A stretch of 50,449 bases of DNA from Myxococcales bacterium (GTDB lineage: Bacteria > UBA10199 > 2-02-FULL-44-16 > JAAZCA01), in contig JAAZCA010000017.1 of assembly GCA_012513515.1 (NCBI GenBank), positions 1-50,449 of the forward strand, written 5' to 3'. Below the pieces are notes generated by a model that made no database searches, had not been told where the DNA came from, and worked only from the letters and a program-made list of their open reading frames with translations. Below are positions 25,536 to 34,911 of this stretch, in pieces (the stretch's first letter is position 1; every line of letters begins with the position of its first letter). The position numbers were made by a program, and so were the translations under genes.

Positions 25536-26230
25536 ACGTCTTTTTCGCATCGCTGGCCATATATTTCATCGCGGCATGCCTAGCCGCCTACATCTTCATC
25601 CCTCAGCTCGACTGGTGGCTGGTCAAGAAGAGATGGAAGCACAGGAAAAACAAAATAGCAGCGCTCTCTTTTGACGATGGACCGAGCGAAGAATGGACGC
25701 CAGCTATCCTCGACATCCTGAAACGCGAAAAAGTTTCAGCCACATTCTTTCTTGTCGGCGAAAAGGTCCGGGAAAACCCGGAACTGGCAAAAAGAATCCG
25801 CGCGGAGGGGCATGAAATCGGGAATCACACATTTGACCACAGAAAAATATCCTTCAATTCCGGAAGAAAGATCGCACTAAACCTCGTCTCTACCTCGAAC
25901 GAGATAGCCGGCGCGGCTGGCGACATGCCGCGTCTGGTAAGAACGCCGCACGGCTTTCGCCGCCCCTTTATAAATAAAACGGCCAAGCGACTGGGCATGC
26001 AGCTAGTCCCATGGACGAAAGGAATATTTGATACCGACGGAGCAGGTCCGGATCTCCTTTTAAAACGCTTCTCAAAAAAATTTCAAAGGCTTGAGATTCT
26101 GCTTCTGCACGACGGAATCGCCCAGGCATCTGCGAATGAAAGCCGCAGCTCCACAGTTCAAGTTCTCCCTAAGATAATCGAGAAGTACAAAAAATCCGAA
26201 TATGAATTTCGCCTGATCGGAGATTTATGA
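25532..26230 (+). CDS. Polysaccharide deacetylase (NodB family)
   Basis: 232 residues. An N-terminal membrane anchor (about 5-25) then the NodB fold: SFDDGPS (catalytic Asp and metal Asp), GNHTFDH with the HxxxH metal site, RTPHGFRRP, and LLLHDG near the end. It would remove acetyl from an N-acetylated sugar on the periplasmic side. The ATG overlaps the glycosyltransferase stop (ATGA), suggesting both act on one glycoconjugate. Confidence 0.9.
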   Translation: MNVFFASLAIYFIAACLAAYIFIPQLDWWLVKKRWKHRKNKIAALSFDDGPSEEWTPAILDILKREKVSATFFLVGEKVRENPELAKRIRAEGHEIGNHTFDHRKISFNSGRKIALNLVSTSNEIAGAAGDMPRLVRTPHGFRRPFINKTAKRLGMQLVPWTKGIFDTDGAGPDLLLKRFSKKFQRLEILLLHDGIAQASANESRSSTVQVLPKIIEKYKKSEYEFRLIGDL

Positions 26231-27213
26231 AGCGCAAAGCACTGACCGTAACCGGCTGGCTCATCTCGATAGCGGTGACGGCATACCTGCTCGGAACAGC
26301 TAACATATCGGAGCTCATAGGAAGTTTCGCCAGCACCGACATATGGTATCTGGCCCTTGCTACGATCATCAATATCGGAGTGCTCGCACTGAAGGGAATT
26401 CGCTGGCAGCTACTGATCCTTCCTCAGAAAAAAACCGCCTTTTGGGGGATGTTCAAGGCAACGACTATAGGTTACGCGGCAAACAACATCCTCCCTGCAA
26501 GAGGAGGCGACCTTTTAAAGATATTCCTCGTTCATAAATGGGAAGGGGTGAGCAAGACGATGCTGTTTTCCGTCACTGCGCTCGATAAAATCTTCGATGG
26601 CCTTACCCTGCTGATTCTCTTTGCAGCGATATCGCTTCGGTCGCAGTTTCCGAAGTGGGTGAAGGATGGGACCATCATATTCTCAATCGCACTCCTCATC
26701 CTGATAACGGCCTCCGTAATAATTCTCGCGAGATCCGGAAGGCTGGAAGAAAAAAAACCGAGCAAGACAGTACAGTTCTTCATGCGACTGGCCTCCGGCC
26801 TCAAAGCCCTGACTAGCGCAAAAATCGCCGGATACACATTCATCGTTTCGCTAGTCACGTGCATCGCACAGATAGTCATGGTATGGTGCACACAGATGGC
26901 CTTTGGAGAGAGGCTCGACGCTATTGTGCCGGCGCTGGTTTACATAGCGATCAATCTGGCCATCATGGTTCCGGCCGCTCCAAGCGGAGTCGGCCCCTTT
27001 GAAGCCGCGGCTGTGTTAGCATATGCTTGGCTCGGAATTCCTGCAAGCATCGCCCTGGCTATAGCGATAGCATATCATGCGATACAGCTGATCCCGACTA
27101 CCATACTGGGAGCGGCTTTCTACGCGATCTCCCTCACCGCCGGCGAAAAGGTCAGGATAACGAAAAATGCCCTCATCTCAGATGACTCCGCTGCATCGGA
27201 ATATAAAATTTAA
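26227..27213 (+). CDS. Flippase-like membrane protein (UPF0104 family), second paralogue
   Basis: 328 residues, about 8 membrane segments. ANNILPARGGDLLKIFLVHK and VPAAPSGVGPFEAAAV are the two family signatures. It overlaps the deacetylase stop (ATGA). In a glycosyltransferase-deacetylase operon it probably flips the glycolipid being made. It is distinct in sequence from the paralogue at 12534-13550. Confidence 0.85.
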   Translation: MKRKALTVTGWLISIAVTAYLLGTANISELIGSFASTDIWYLALATIINIGVLALKGIRWQLLILPQKKTAFWGMFKATTIGYAANNILPARGGDLLKIFLVHKWEGVSKTMLFSVTALDKIFDGLTLLILFAAISLRSQFPKWVKDGTIIFSIALLILITASVIILARSGRLEEKKPSKTVQFFMRLASGLKALTSAKIAGYTFIVSLVTCIAQIVMVWCTQMAFGERLDAIVPALVYIAINLAIMVPAAPSGVGPFEAAAVLAYAWLGIPASIALAIAIAYHAIQLIPTTILGAAFYAISLTAGEKVRITKNALISDDSAASEYKI

Positions 27214-27222
27214 GGAGAGGAA

Positions 27223-27534
27223 ATGCCCTTTCTAGCATCCATCATAATGGGAATCGCAAAACTATTCGGCCTAGCGATAAATATCTACACGATGATCGTG
27301 ATAGTAGCCGCCCTCATCTCATGGGTCAGTCCAGATCCCTACAACCCGATAGTCAGGATGCTGCAGACGCTCACCGAGCCGACCTTCCGATTCATAAGAA
27401 GGCTTCTCCCGACAAGACTTCGTATGCTGAGGATCGATATATCACCAATTATACTGCTTCTGTTTTTGACAATAGCCGAGGCCGTGCTCATGCGCCTGTT
27501 CCATATGGCAGCAGCAGCTATCGTAGCTCCTTAA
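27223..27534 (+). CDS. YggT family membrane protein
   Basis: 103 residues, two membrane segments. ISWVSPDPYNPIVRML, LTEP and IRRLLP are the YggT signature. YggT proteins are widespread inner-membrane proteins, often beside yggU and linked to cell-division or osmotic roles; the function is not settled. A good AAGGAGAGG site precedes the ATG. It follows the UPF0104 gene by 9 bp. Confidence 0.9.
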   Translation: MPFLASIIMGIAKLFGLAINIYTMIVIVAALISWVSPDPYNPIVRMLQTLTEPTFRFIRRLLPTRLRMLRIDISPIILLLFLTIAEAVLMRLFHMAAAAIVAP

Positions 27535-27538
27535 AAAT

Positions 27539-27820
27539 ATGGATCTGAATTTCAGAAAAACTTCGGATGGGATAGTGCTGAACTGCCGGGTTACGCCCCG
27601 AGCCAAGAAAAGCGCCATCAAAGGTGAAAGGCTCGGCGTGCTTCAGGTGGCACTAAACGCCCCCCCCGTCGATGGAAAGGCCAATGAGGAATTGATACGC
27701 CTGCTATCCAAATCGACGGGGATTCCAAAAAGCAGGATACTCATAATAAAAGGGCTAGCTGGAAGAGATAAGTCCGTTTTATTCCAAGGTGTTACAGAGA
27801 AAGATCTCGTATTCAAATAG
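27539..27820 (+). CDS. YggU / DUF167 family protein
   Basis: 93 residues. RVTPRAKKSAIKGE and the near-invariant VDGKANEELIRLL...SKSRI are the family marks. A small soluble protein of unknown function, typically next to yggT as here (4 bp apart). Confidence 0.9.
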   Translation: MDLNFRKTSDGIVLNCRVTPRAKKSAIKGERLGVLQVALNAPPVDGKANEELIRLLSKSTGIPKSRILIIKGLAGRDKSVLFQGVTEKDLVFK

Positions 27821-27960
27821 CCGCGCAGCAGAAAATTGGCCGAGAAAGCCTGTCTCCTAAAAAGTCTTTACATAATGGATAGATAAACTAGTATGGGGTC
27901 TCAAAACCCACATTTTCATGGGGTAGAGAATCCTGCAAAATGAAAGGAGCTTTCCAGTTT

Positions 27961-28215
27961 ATGCCGATCTACGAGTACGAGTGCAAGTCATGCAGCAAAA
28001 AGTTCGAAATTTTTCAAAAAAGCACTGACGCCCCTTCGGCGAAGTGTCCAGCTTGCGATGCGACCGCCGAAAGAATCATCTCCCAGACATCCTTCGCGCT
28101 GAAGGGAGGCGGCTGGTATAAGGATGGATATTCCTGCAAGGGGGGCAAGAGCTCAGACAAAGAATGCTCATGTTCGGGCGGATGTGATCAACACAAAAAA
28201 TCTTCTGAAAAATAA
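27961..28215 (+). CDS. FmdB-type zinc ribbon protein
   Basis: 84 residues. MPIYEYEC then CSKKFE and a second CPACDA pair form the four-Cys zinc ribbon of the FmdB/CxxC_CxxC_SSSS family; the C-terminus has further cysteines and a Lys/Ser-rich tail. The ATG at 27961 is chosen because the family begins MPIYEY; AAAGGAG lies 11 bases upstream. Some members are proposed regulators; no target can be named. Confidence 0.88.
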   Translation: MPIYEYECKSCSKKFEIFQKSTDAPSAKCPACDATAERIISQTSFALKGGGWYKDGYSCKGGKSSDKECSCSGGCDQHKKSSEK

Positions 28216-28231
28216 AAACTGAAAGGCGCTG

Positions 28232-28855
28232 ATGGTAGATAAAGTCGACAGGCCGGAATCAAAGCCGATCTATGAAATCAGGGAGTCCAAGGGCACCCAT
28301 GAGGATCAGCATCAGCAGCAAAATCCGCGCGAGGACGCCGAAAAGCGCTACAAGGAAGAGTTGGAGGGAAAGAATTGGAGCAAGTTTGAAAACCGGTCAT
28401 TCATAATAAGATCGATCAAGATTCCGGTTGCGAACATCTCCGCGATGCTGCTCAAGAACGTTATGCTGCACAAGGGCGTCGGCATACTGCACGTCACATT
28501 GCTGTGGAAGGACGGAAGAAAGACGCCAGATGCGCTGATGAAGCTCTCATCTATGGAGGAGTACATCCGGTTCAAAAGAATATCCGCGGGGCAGGAAATA
28601 CCGCGCGAGAGCTGGGCGAAAAAACACGAAATCGAACTTGGCATCCCCCAATATATAGCCCACAGCGGCCCGTTCCCATCGGGAGGAATCTCGGGGATGA
28701 CAGATGCTGGCAGCGCAAAAAGTACAACTTCCCCGGGACTTATGACAGCGATGGGCATCATAAACAGAAAAACCGGGAAAATTAACTGGGGGGCAGTTAT
28801 CGTTTACGCAGCGATCGTCGCTGCAATAATAATCGGAATCATGGTAAACAGGTAA
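28232..28855 (+). CDS. Hypothetical tail-anchored protein
   Basis: 207 residues. A charged N-terminal part (Gln/Glu-rich, about 20-45), a possible folded core (about 50-130) and one membrane helix at the end (about 186-205, WGAVIVYAAIVAAIIIGIM), so a cytoplasmic protein anchored by its tail. It ends 9 bp before the kinase gene and may be co-transcribed with it, for example as a partner or substrate. No family is recognised. Confidence 0.65.
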   Translation: MVDKVDRPESKPIYEIRESKGTHEDQHQQQNPREDAEKRYKEELEGKNWSKFENRSFIIRSIKIPVANISAMLLKNVMLHKGVGILHVTLLWKDGRKTPDALMKLSSMEEYIRFKRISAGQEIPRESWAKKHEIELGIPQYIAHSGPFPSGGISGMTDAGSAKSTTSPGLMTAMGIINRKTGKINWGAVIVYAAIVAAIIIGIMVNR

Positions 28856-28864
28856 ACCAGACAT

Positions 28865-31687
28865 ATGAACGACTTCGAACCAAAACAATTCGGGAAATAT
28901 TTCTTATTGAAGAAGCTGGCTGTAGGCGGCATGGCAGAAATCTATGTGGCCAAAACCTATGGCGTTGACGGATTTGAAAAACTTCTCTGTATAAAGAGGA
29001 TCCTCCCCCACTGCTCCGCCGACATGGATTTCGTAACGATGCTCGTCGACGAAGCAAAGCTCTCGGTTCTTCTATCGCACGCCAATATCGTACAGGTTTA
29101 CGACCTAGGGAAGGTAGGCGAAGATTATTACATATCGATGGAGCTCATAAACGGGGTCAACCTTCGCGACACATTATACAAATGCAGAGAGGAAAAAATC
29201 ATCCTCCCCACCGAAATCGCATGCTACATAGCTTCGGAAATATGCAAGGGACTCGATTACGCACATCGCAAAACGGATCACAACAACAAACCGCTAGAGA
29301 TAGTCCATAGAGATATAAGCCCTCAAAACATCCTCATATCGTACGAAGGCGAAGTTAAAATCGTGGATTTTGGAATAGCCAAGGCCGCGATGAACATCTC
29401 GCATACCATGGCCGGCATCCTGAAGGGGAAGATCGCATATATGTCTCCCGAACAGGCCACAGGACATTCATTGGACAGAAGGACTGATATCTTCTCCGCC
29501 GGCATACTTCTCTACGAGATGCTCACCGGGCAGAAGCTCTACACGGGAGAATCGCAGTTTGAAATCCTGAAAAAAATACGCACCACACAGATCAATGAGA
29601 AAAATCTGCCCGACTCCATACCGGACGGACTCAAGAAGGTGGTCGCCAAGGCGCTGGCCTACAGACCGGAAGACAGGTTTCAGCACGCCGGCGACATGCA
29701 GATAGAGCTCACCAAGTACCTGTATTCAACCTACGTTGATTTTTCTCCGCGCAAACTTTCTTCATTCGTGGCCAAGCTTTTTTCAGCAGAGATCAAGGAG
29801 GAACGCTCCGAGGCATCAAGAAGATTCTCACTAGGTGAGATGACCAGTTCCATAAACGTCGCTGAGGAGACAAAACAGTTTGACATAGTTAAGCGGGAAA
29901 ATATCTACGAGCAATCGGAAGGCGGAGAAACAGCTTCCCCTCCTCCACTTGGAGAATCGTCGCTGACAGGAACAAGACGAGGGACCCAACCCCTTCCTGA
30001 AATGCCATCTACCGTCGAAACCGCTGGGCGCAGAGTCGGCAAAAAATTCATAGCTGCCATGCTCATCCTCCTTGCGTTGGGCGCTGGGGTTTATACCGCT
30101 GTAAAGTATATTCCAATTGCCAGAATATGGGAAAGCATATCCTCCGCAATAAATGATGAGACATCGAAGGAAGAAAAACCCGTCGCAGATGAGGGAACCG
30201 GCATGGTGCTTGTGACATCAAAGCCAGAAGGAGCAAAGATACTCGTAGACGGCAAGGATTCAGGGTTGACGACTCCATCGACGCTCGAGGACCTCGAGGT
30301 CGGAAAAACCTACGAGATATCTGTTCAAAAGGACGACTTTGGCCCTGCATCTGAAAAGGTCTATGTCTCCTCGTCCGACAGGATCGACGTTGAACTCGAA
30401 ATGGATGAACACACAGGAATAATAAATGTCATAACTGACCCGCCAGGCGCAGTTATCATGTTGGACAACAGGCTAACCGGCCTTTCGACACCGGCGATGC
30501 TGGAAAAAATTCCGCTGGGTCAGGATGTAAGAATAACTATCACCAAACCCGGTTTTGAAGACTTCGAACAGATCATCAAACTTTCATCGTCGAAACCTCA
30601 AAAAATATCCACCAAATTAATCGAGATATCAGAACAGGCAGGAACCTTCTCGATAACTTCGACCCCTCCCGGCGCGGCCATATATCTAAACGGCAAGGAT
30701 ATCAAGAGAAACACCCCGGCCACTCTGACTGGCATTGAGCCAGGAGCTTATCTCCTTTCGGTCAGAATGGAAGGATATGAAGAGTGGAAAGCCAATTACG
30801 ACCTCGCAGCTGACGAAACGAAAAACGTGACAATAAATTTGGTCAGGACCAAGGCGGCTGTAGCTGAAATTGCAAAGGCAGCAGAAGCACCGACCACAGA
30901 GGAACCAAGGACGGAGCCAGAGCCAACCGAGAGGGACGAGAAAAAAACCGCCGCACTCTCGGTCACCTCTACACCCTCCGGCGCATCGATATTTCTGGAC
31001 GGTCGCGCGTCGGACAAGAAAACCCCCGCGACCATCGCCGATCTGAAGCTCGGCGCCACCTATAACATCAGGCTGGATCTGGATGGATATGAAAGTGCGT
31101 ATCGCAAAAAAACGGTGAGGAAAGACTCAGAATCGGTTTCGGTCGTGTTAAAGTCCAAGGTGACAAAGAGAGAGGAACCCCCTGCAACGCGAACAGCACC
31201 AATAGCATCGCAGCCCCCTCCGTCAGCGATCCCAACTCCAAAACAGATACCAGGCGCCGAACCGGGAAAGATAAGAATCTCCTCTGACCCATCGGGCGCG
31301 GATGTATTCGTCAACTCAGAATACAAGGGAAAAACTCCGATAACCGTATCTGCACCGGCCGGCACAGCGCACGTTCTGGTGAACAAAGAAGGGCTCTCCA
31401 GATCAAGCCAGACCGTCACGGTTAACCCCGGCCAGACGACGAACCTGAGCACCATCAAACTTGGAGAGCTCTATGGCGATGTCAGCATAACTACAACCCC
31501 GCCACTGGCGACAGTGACATTTGACGGGCAAACGATTCCGGCAAAAACTCCTGTTACCATCAGGAAAGTTAGGACGGACAGACAGCATACCGTCGTCGTG
31601 ACTCTTCCCGGCTACAGGGCTTGGAGCAGGACTTTTTCAATGACGGGTTCCAACACATCATTCAACGTGGTACTGGAACCGCAGTGA
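28865..31687 (+). CDS. Membrane Ser/Thr protein kinase with six PEGA repeats
   Basis: 940 residues. Kinase domain about 12-275: glycine loop LAVGGMAEIYVAK, catalytic Lys44, HRDISPQN with H148-R149-D150, DFGIAKA, and MSPEQ. The HRDISPQN form is common in Myxococcota. A linker follows, a single membrane helix near 393-415, and then an extracytoplasmic array of six PEGA repeats (about 445-940; PEGA, PPGA, PPGA, PSGA, PSGA, PPLA variants). PEGA domains are thought to bind surface polymers, so this would sense the envelope and phosphorylate partners inside. Next gene: an FHA-containing activator, a natural reader of phospho-threonine. Confidence 0.92.
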   Translation: MNDFEPKQFGKYFLLKKLAVGGMAEIYVAKTYGVDGFEKLLCIKRILPHCSADMDFVTMLVDEAKLSVLLSHANIVQVYDLGKVGEDYYISMELINGVNLRDTLYKCREEKIILPTEIACYIASEICKGLDYAHRKTDHNNKPLEIVHRDISPQNILISYEGEVKIVDFGIAKAAMNISHTMAGILKGKIAYMSPEQATGHSLDRRTDIFSAGILLYEMLTGQKLYTGESQFEILKKIRTTQINEKNLPDSIPDGLKKVVAKALAYRPEDRFQHAGDMQIELTKYLYSTYVDFSPRKLSSFVAKLFSAEIKEERSEASRRFSLGEMTSSINVAEETKQFDIVKRENIYEQSEGGETASPPPLGESSLTGTRRGTQPLPEMPSTVETAGRRVGKKFIAAMLILLALGAGVYTAVKYIPIARIWESISSAINDETSKEEKPVADEGTGMVLVTSKPEGAKILVDGKDSGLTTPSTLEDLEVGKTYEISVQKDDFGPASEKVYVSSSDRIDVELEMDEHTGIINVITDPPGAVIMLDNRLTGLSTPAMLEKIPLGQDVRITITKPGFEDFEQIIKLSSSKPQKISTKLIEISEQAGTFSITSTPPGAAIYLNGKDIKRNTPATLTGIEPGAYLLSVRMEGYEEWKANYDLAADETKNVTINLVRTKAAVAEIAKAAEAPTTEEPRTEPEPTERDEKKTAALSVTSTPSGASIFLDGRASDKKTPATIADLKLGATYNIRLDLDGYESAYRKKTVRKDSESVSVVLKSKVTKREEPPATRTAPIASQPPPSAIPTPKQIPGAEPGKIRISSDPSGADVFVNSEYKGKTPITVSAPAGTAHVLVNKEGLSRSSQTVTVNPGQTTNLSTIKLGELYGDVSITTTPPLATVTFDGQTIPAKTPVTIRKVRTDRQHTVVVTLPGYRAWSRTFSMTGSNTSFNVVLEPQ

Positions 31688-31710
31688 GATAGATCGAAAG
31701 GAGCCTTAAA

Positions 31711-33102
31711 ATGGTAGCAAAAGATTTCGAGGGAAAAACCGAACTTCTTAAAATGGATGAAATTCCGGATGTGGTCTCCCTCCGCAAATGCCAGCTCGTA
31801 GTCGTAGACGGACCCAACAGGGGTAAAAAGCTGACGCTCAATAAAAATATAACGAAGGTAGGAAAAAGGGAAAGTAACGACCTCATTCTGGCGGATAAGA
31901 CAGTATCGAGAAACCACGTAGAGATCGAATATGCGTCAGACAGTTTTCTTCTGAGAGACCTCGGCTCCACCAACGGCACCTTCTTGAACGGTTCCAAGGT
32001 GAAGGAGGTATATCTTACGCCCGGCGATCTGATCAAAATTGGAAACACCACGATAGAATTCATCGCCTACGATGAGAAGGTCAAGATAGAGCCCTCCGAC
32101 AAGGAGGAGTTCGAGGCGATGGTCGGCAAAAGCAGGAGGATGCGCCAGATTTTTTCAATCCTTGAAAAGATATCCCCTACCAACGCCACCGTCATCATAG
32201 AGGGCGAAACCGGAACAGGCAAAGACCTGGTCGCGCAAGCGATACACTCTCAGAGCACACGGAAAGAAAACCCGTTTATCGTCTTCGACTGTTCTGCCGT
32301 CGCACCGAACCTGATCGAGTCCGAACTCTTCGGCCACGAAAAGGGGGCATTCACAGGGGCCGTGAAAGCCAGACGAGGGGCTTTCGAGGCCGCCAACGGG
32401 GGCACTATATTTCTCGATGAAATAGGAGAGTTGACATCGGATCTCCAACCAAAGCTGCTGCGTGCTCTCGAGCAGCGCGAAATCAAAAGGGTCGGCGGAA
32501 ATATTCCTGTAAAGATAGACGTCAGAGTGGTATGCGCCACCAACAAAAATCTCAGGCGCGAGGTAGATGACGGCAGATTCAGGGAGGATCTCTACTACAG
32601 GCTCTCCGTCGTCAAAGTTTTATTGCCCCCGCTGCGAGAACGCCCGGAGGACATCCCGCTCATAATAGAGAGGTTCCTCAGCGCTGGCGCATTCAACAAG
32701 AAGCCGGACGGATCCTTCATGGTCACGCGCGTTGAAGATGACGCCCTCAAGGTCCTCAGCAGATACGAATGGCCCGGCAACGTGCGCGAACTTTCCAACG
32801 TCATACAGCGCGCAGTATCCTTTGCCGAGGGAAATTCCATAACAAAAGCCAACATAGACTTCATATTCGCTGAAATGGAACACGGTGAGGATAAGACCGA
32901 GAGGATGACGGTAGACCCGGATATCCCGTTCAAGGATGCAAAGCAGCAGATCGTGGAAAATTTTGAAAAAGAATATCTGGCCGGCCTGCTTGAAAAGCAC
33001 CGTCACAACCTTTCAAAGGCTGCCCGCGAAGCCAAAATCGACCGCAAACACCTGCGAAATCTGCTGAAAAAATATGGCCTGACGGATCAAGATGATGGAT
33101 AA
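31711..33102 (+). CDS. FHA-AAA+-Fis sigma-54-dependent activator
   Basis: 463 residues. An FHA domain (about 27-115: GKRESNDLIL, SRNHVEI, LGSTNGTFLNG) in place of a receiver, a sigma-54 AAA+ domain (about 134-365) with Walker A GETGTGKD and the sigma-54 contact loop GAFTGA, and a Fis-type helix-turn-helix at the end (NLSKAAREAKIDRKHLRNLL). The FHA domain should bind a phospho-threonine, probably made by the PEGA kinase just upstream. It may start expression of the secretion locus that follows on the other strand; no -24/-12 site was located by eye, so that is inference. AAAGGAG site. Confidence 0.93.
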   Translation: MVAKDFEGKTELLKMDEIPDVVSLRKCQLVVVDGPNRGKKLTLNKNITKVGKRESNDLILADKTVSRNHVEIEYASDSFLLRDLGSTNGTFLNGSKVKEVYLTPGDLIKIGNTTIEFIAYDEKVKIEPSDKEEFEAMVGKSRRMRQIFSILEKISPTNATVIIEGETGTGKDLVAQAIHSQSTRKENPFIVFDCSAVAPNLIESELFGHEKGAFTGAVKARRGAFEAANGGTIFLDEIGELTSDLQPKLLRALEQREIKRVGGNIPVKIDVRVVCATNKNLRREVDDGRFREDLYYRLSVVKVLLPPLRERPEDIPLIIERFLSAGAFNKKPDGSFMVTRVEDDALKVLSRYEWPGNVRELSNVIQRAVSFAEGNSITKANIDFIFAEMEHGEDKTERMTVDPDIPFKDAKQQIVENFEKEYLAGLLEKHRHNLSKAAREAKIDRKHLRNLLKKYGLTDQDDG

Positions 33103-33242
33103 CAGAATGACGCTCGTCATCCCGAAAATTCCGCGATTGGGAAAAACAGAAGCCAGAAGCGAGAGGCTAGAAGCTAGAAAGCGGGAGAAATCTTCATCTT
33201 CGTCTTGATTCTTAATCTTCATCTTAGTCCTGATTCTGATCT

Positions 33243-33325
33243 TGATCTTAATCTTAATAAGGATATTTTCGAATATAAGTTAGTCTTACAAAAGGCTGAT
33301 CAAAGATCAGGGATCAGGATTCGAC
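33243..33325 (+). repeat. Dispersed intergenic repeat R1, copy 2
   Basis: Gap-free match to 8005-8087. The preceding bases (33185-33242) are a run of CTTGAT / CTTAAT / CTTCAT hexamer variants. The spacer 33103-33337 otherwise holds no gene, though GGGAAAAACAGAAGC at about 33138 also occurs near 8228. Confidence 0.8.
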
Positions 33326-33337
33326 GATCATTTCAGT

Positions 33338-33907
33338 TTATCTGCTTCGTCTGACACCCACCGGCGCCTCTCTGTCGGCGTCGATCGAGCGTTTGATAGC
33401 TATAACGAGGGATCTGGCCCTGTTGGCCCAAAGATTGATACCGCTGCGATCCAGCAAGATGGCATTTCTGAAATCCTCGGCGGCCTTTTTGTAGTTCTTA
33501 TGCCGAAGGTATATCTCACCGCGATTGACATATGTAGCGATGTCGCGTTTGTCTATCTTTAACGCCTGGGTATATTCGAGAATAGCTTCGATGGGACGCT
33601 CCCTCTTCTGATGAACAGCGCCCATCATCCCGTGAAAATACGCATTTCTGTGATCGAGAACTATAAGCCCCTGAAAAATCTTCTCGGCTTCGTCTATCCT
33701 TCCGTGCTTGAATTTGACATGTCCGGCATCGGCGAGCTGGTAAAGCTGCTCCCTCGATATTCCCCTCAATTCGGCGATGCTGACTTTATCTTCAAGAAAG
33801 GCGTACAAGAGTTCAGTGATATGCTTCCTGCGCATCGGAGAAGGATCGATGATCTGACTTCTCTTCCCCTGCGGCAGGCCGACTTCTGCATTTTTTTCTT
33901 CGGACAT
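33338..33907 (-). CDS. TPR chaperone, SycD/LcrH type
   Basis: 189 residues. SREQLYQLADAGHVKFKHGR and IFQGLIVLDHRNAYFHGMM are typical of class II type III chaperones (SycD/LcrH/IpgC), with about three TPR units (about 50-150). These hold the hydrophobic translocators in the cytoplasm before export. It follows the coiled-coil protein 33922-34872, its likely client. Last gene of the locus; the C-terminus (VGVRRSR) is basic. Confidence 0.8.
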   Translation of the reverse strand: MSEEKNAEVGLPQGKRSQIIDPSPMRRKHITELLYAFLEDKVSIAELRGISREQLYQLADAGHVKFKHGRIDEAEKIFQGLIVLDHRNAYFHGMMGAVHQKRERPIEAILEYTQALKIDKRDIATYVNRGEIYLRHKNYKKAAEDFRNAILLDRSGINLWANRARSLVIAIKRSIDADREAPVGVRRSR

Positions 33908-33921
33908 ATTCCCTTCCCCTG

Positions 33922-34872
33922 CTAGCTCCTGAGGCCGATCTTGGAAACGATCTCTCGTTTTACTCTGTTGATTTCATCCATCATCGACTTGCACTGGTCC
34001 ATAACGGAGGCCATATCCTGCGTGATCTTCTGCATATCCTGGGTGAGAAGGTTCAACTGAAACGATTTGTCGCGCGTCTGATTCTGTGCGTACTGCAGCT
34101 GTCCCACATAATTCGAACTCGAAGGATCGACCTTGTTCAGATCATCGGCGACCCGATTTATAGATTCGTTGACGCCGAACGCCTTTTTGCCGACCCAACT
34201 AAGCAAAACCCCGTTTTTCGTCGCATTGACTTTGGCCAGCGCAACAAGGACGAATTCAGCACCTATGGCTCCCTGCTTGGCCAGGGTTATAATGCGCTGG
34301 GCCTCCTTCTCAACCTCATCCATCTTGGACCTATAATCGGTGATCATCTGGTTGTCGAGGATGTCTATCCACATATCACTCAGAAAGCTATCCCAGTCAC
34401 TCATTGCACCTCGCGCAGCTTCTTCGAGCTCGGCATTGTCCATCGGGCCATGCTGTTTTTTCTGCCCTTCCCCTTCAACATCGGCCTCTCTGCTCTCACC
34501 TGATTTGACGACTCTGGAAGAGCTTAGCTTGCCACCACCGGTCATCTGCCGCTCGAATCCAGCCGCTAGTTCGCTTCTTTCTTCACTTGTAAGGATGTTC
34601 GACCTGCTGTGAATAGGAAAATGATTGATGTTCGGCTCGTGAAAACTGGAATAGGAGGCCATTATCTGTTCATCCTGAATGACGTTCCCCTTCCACATCT
34701 TCCATTGATCCGCGAAGAAATCCTGAAAATCGGAAATTTTGAACTTGGAATTTACAAATACTTTGAAGATGTCGCCATGACGAAGCTCTTCGATCATATG
34801 ATTTTCCATACGATCGAGATAGGATTTCATATCCTTCTCGCCGAGCGTCCTCATCTTTGAAACCTGCGCCAT
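33922..34872 (-). CDS. Probable type III substrate (translocator- or tip-like), coiled coil
   Basis: 316 residues, helical. Predicted coiled coil near 255-310 (heptads in QLNLLTQDMQKITQDMASVM), a small apolar stretch (GAIGAEFVLVALAKV, about 196-210) and a disordered, charged middle. No signal peptide. It lies between two SycD-type chaperone genes, the usual setting of translocators (SctE/SctB) or tip proteins. It is not very hydrophobic, so a tip or hydrophilic translocator fits better than a pore-former. GGAGTGAAAT ribosome site. Exact role open. Confidence 0.6.
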   Translation of the reverse strand: MAQVSKMRTLGEKDMKSYLDRMENHMIEELRHGDIFKVFVNSKFKISDFQDFFADQWKMWKGNVIQDEQIMASYSSFHEPNINHFPIHSRSNILTSEERSELAAGFERQMTGGGKLSSSRVVKSGESREADVEGEGQKKQHGPMDNAELEEAARGAMSDWDSFLSDMWIDILDNQMITDYRSKMDEVEKEAQRIITLAKQGAIGAEFVLVALAKVNATKNGVLLSWVGKKAFGVNESINRVADDLNKVDPSSSNYVGQLQYAQNQTRDKSFQLNLLTQDMQKITQDMASVMDQCKSMMDEINRVKREIVSKIGLRS

Positions 34873-34911
34873 ATTTCACTCCGCGGGGATAAAAAGTCAT
34901 CCCTTGGAAAT

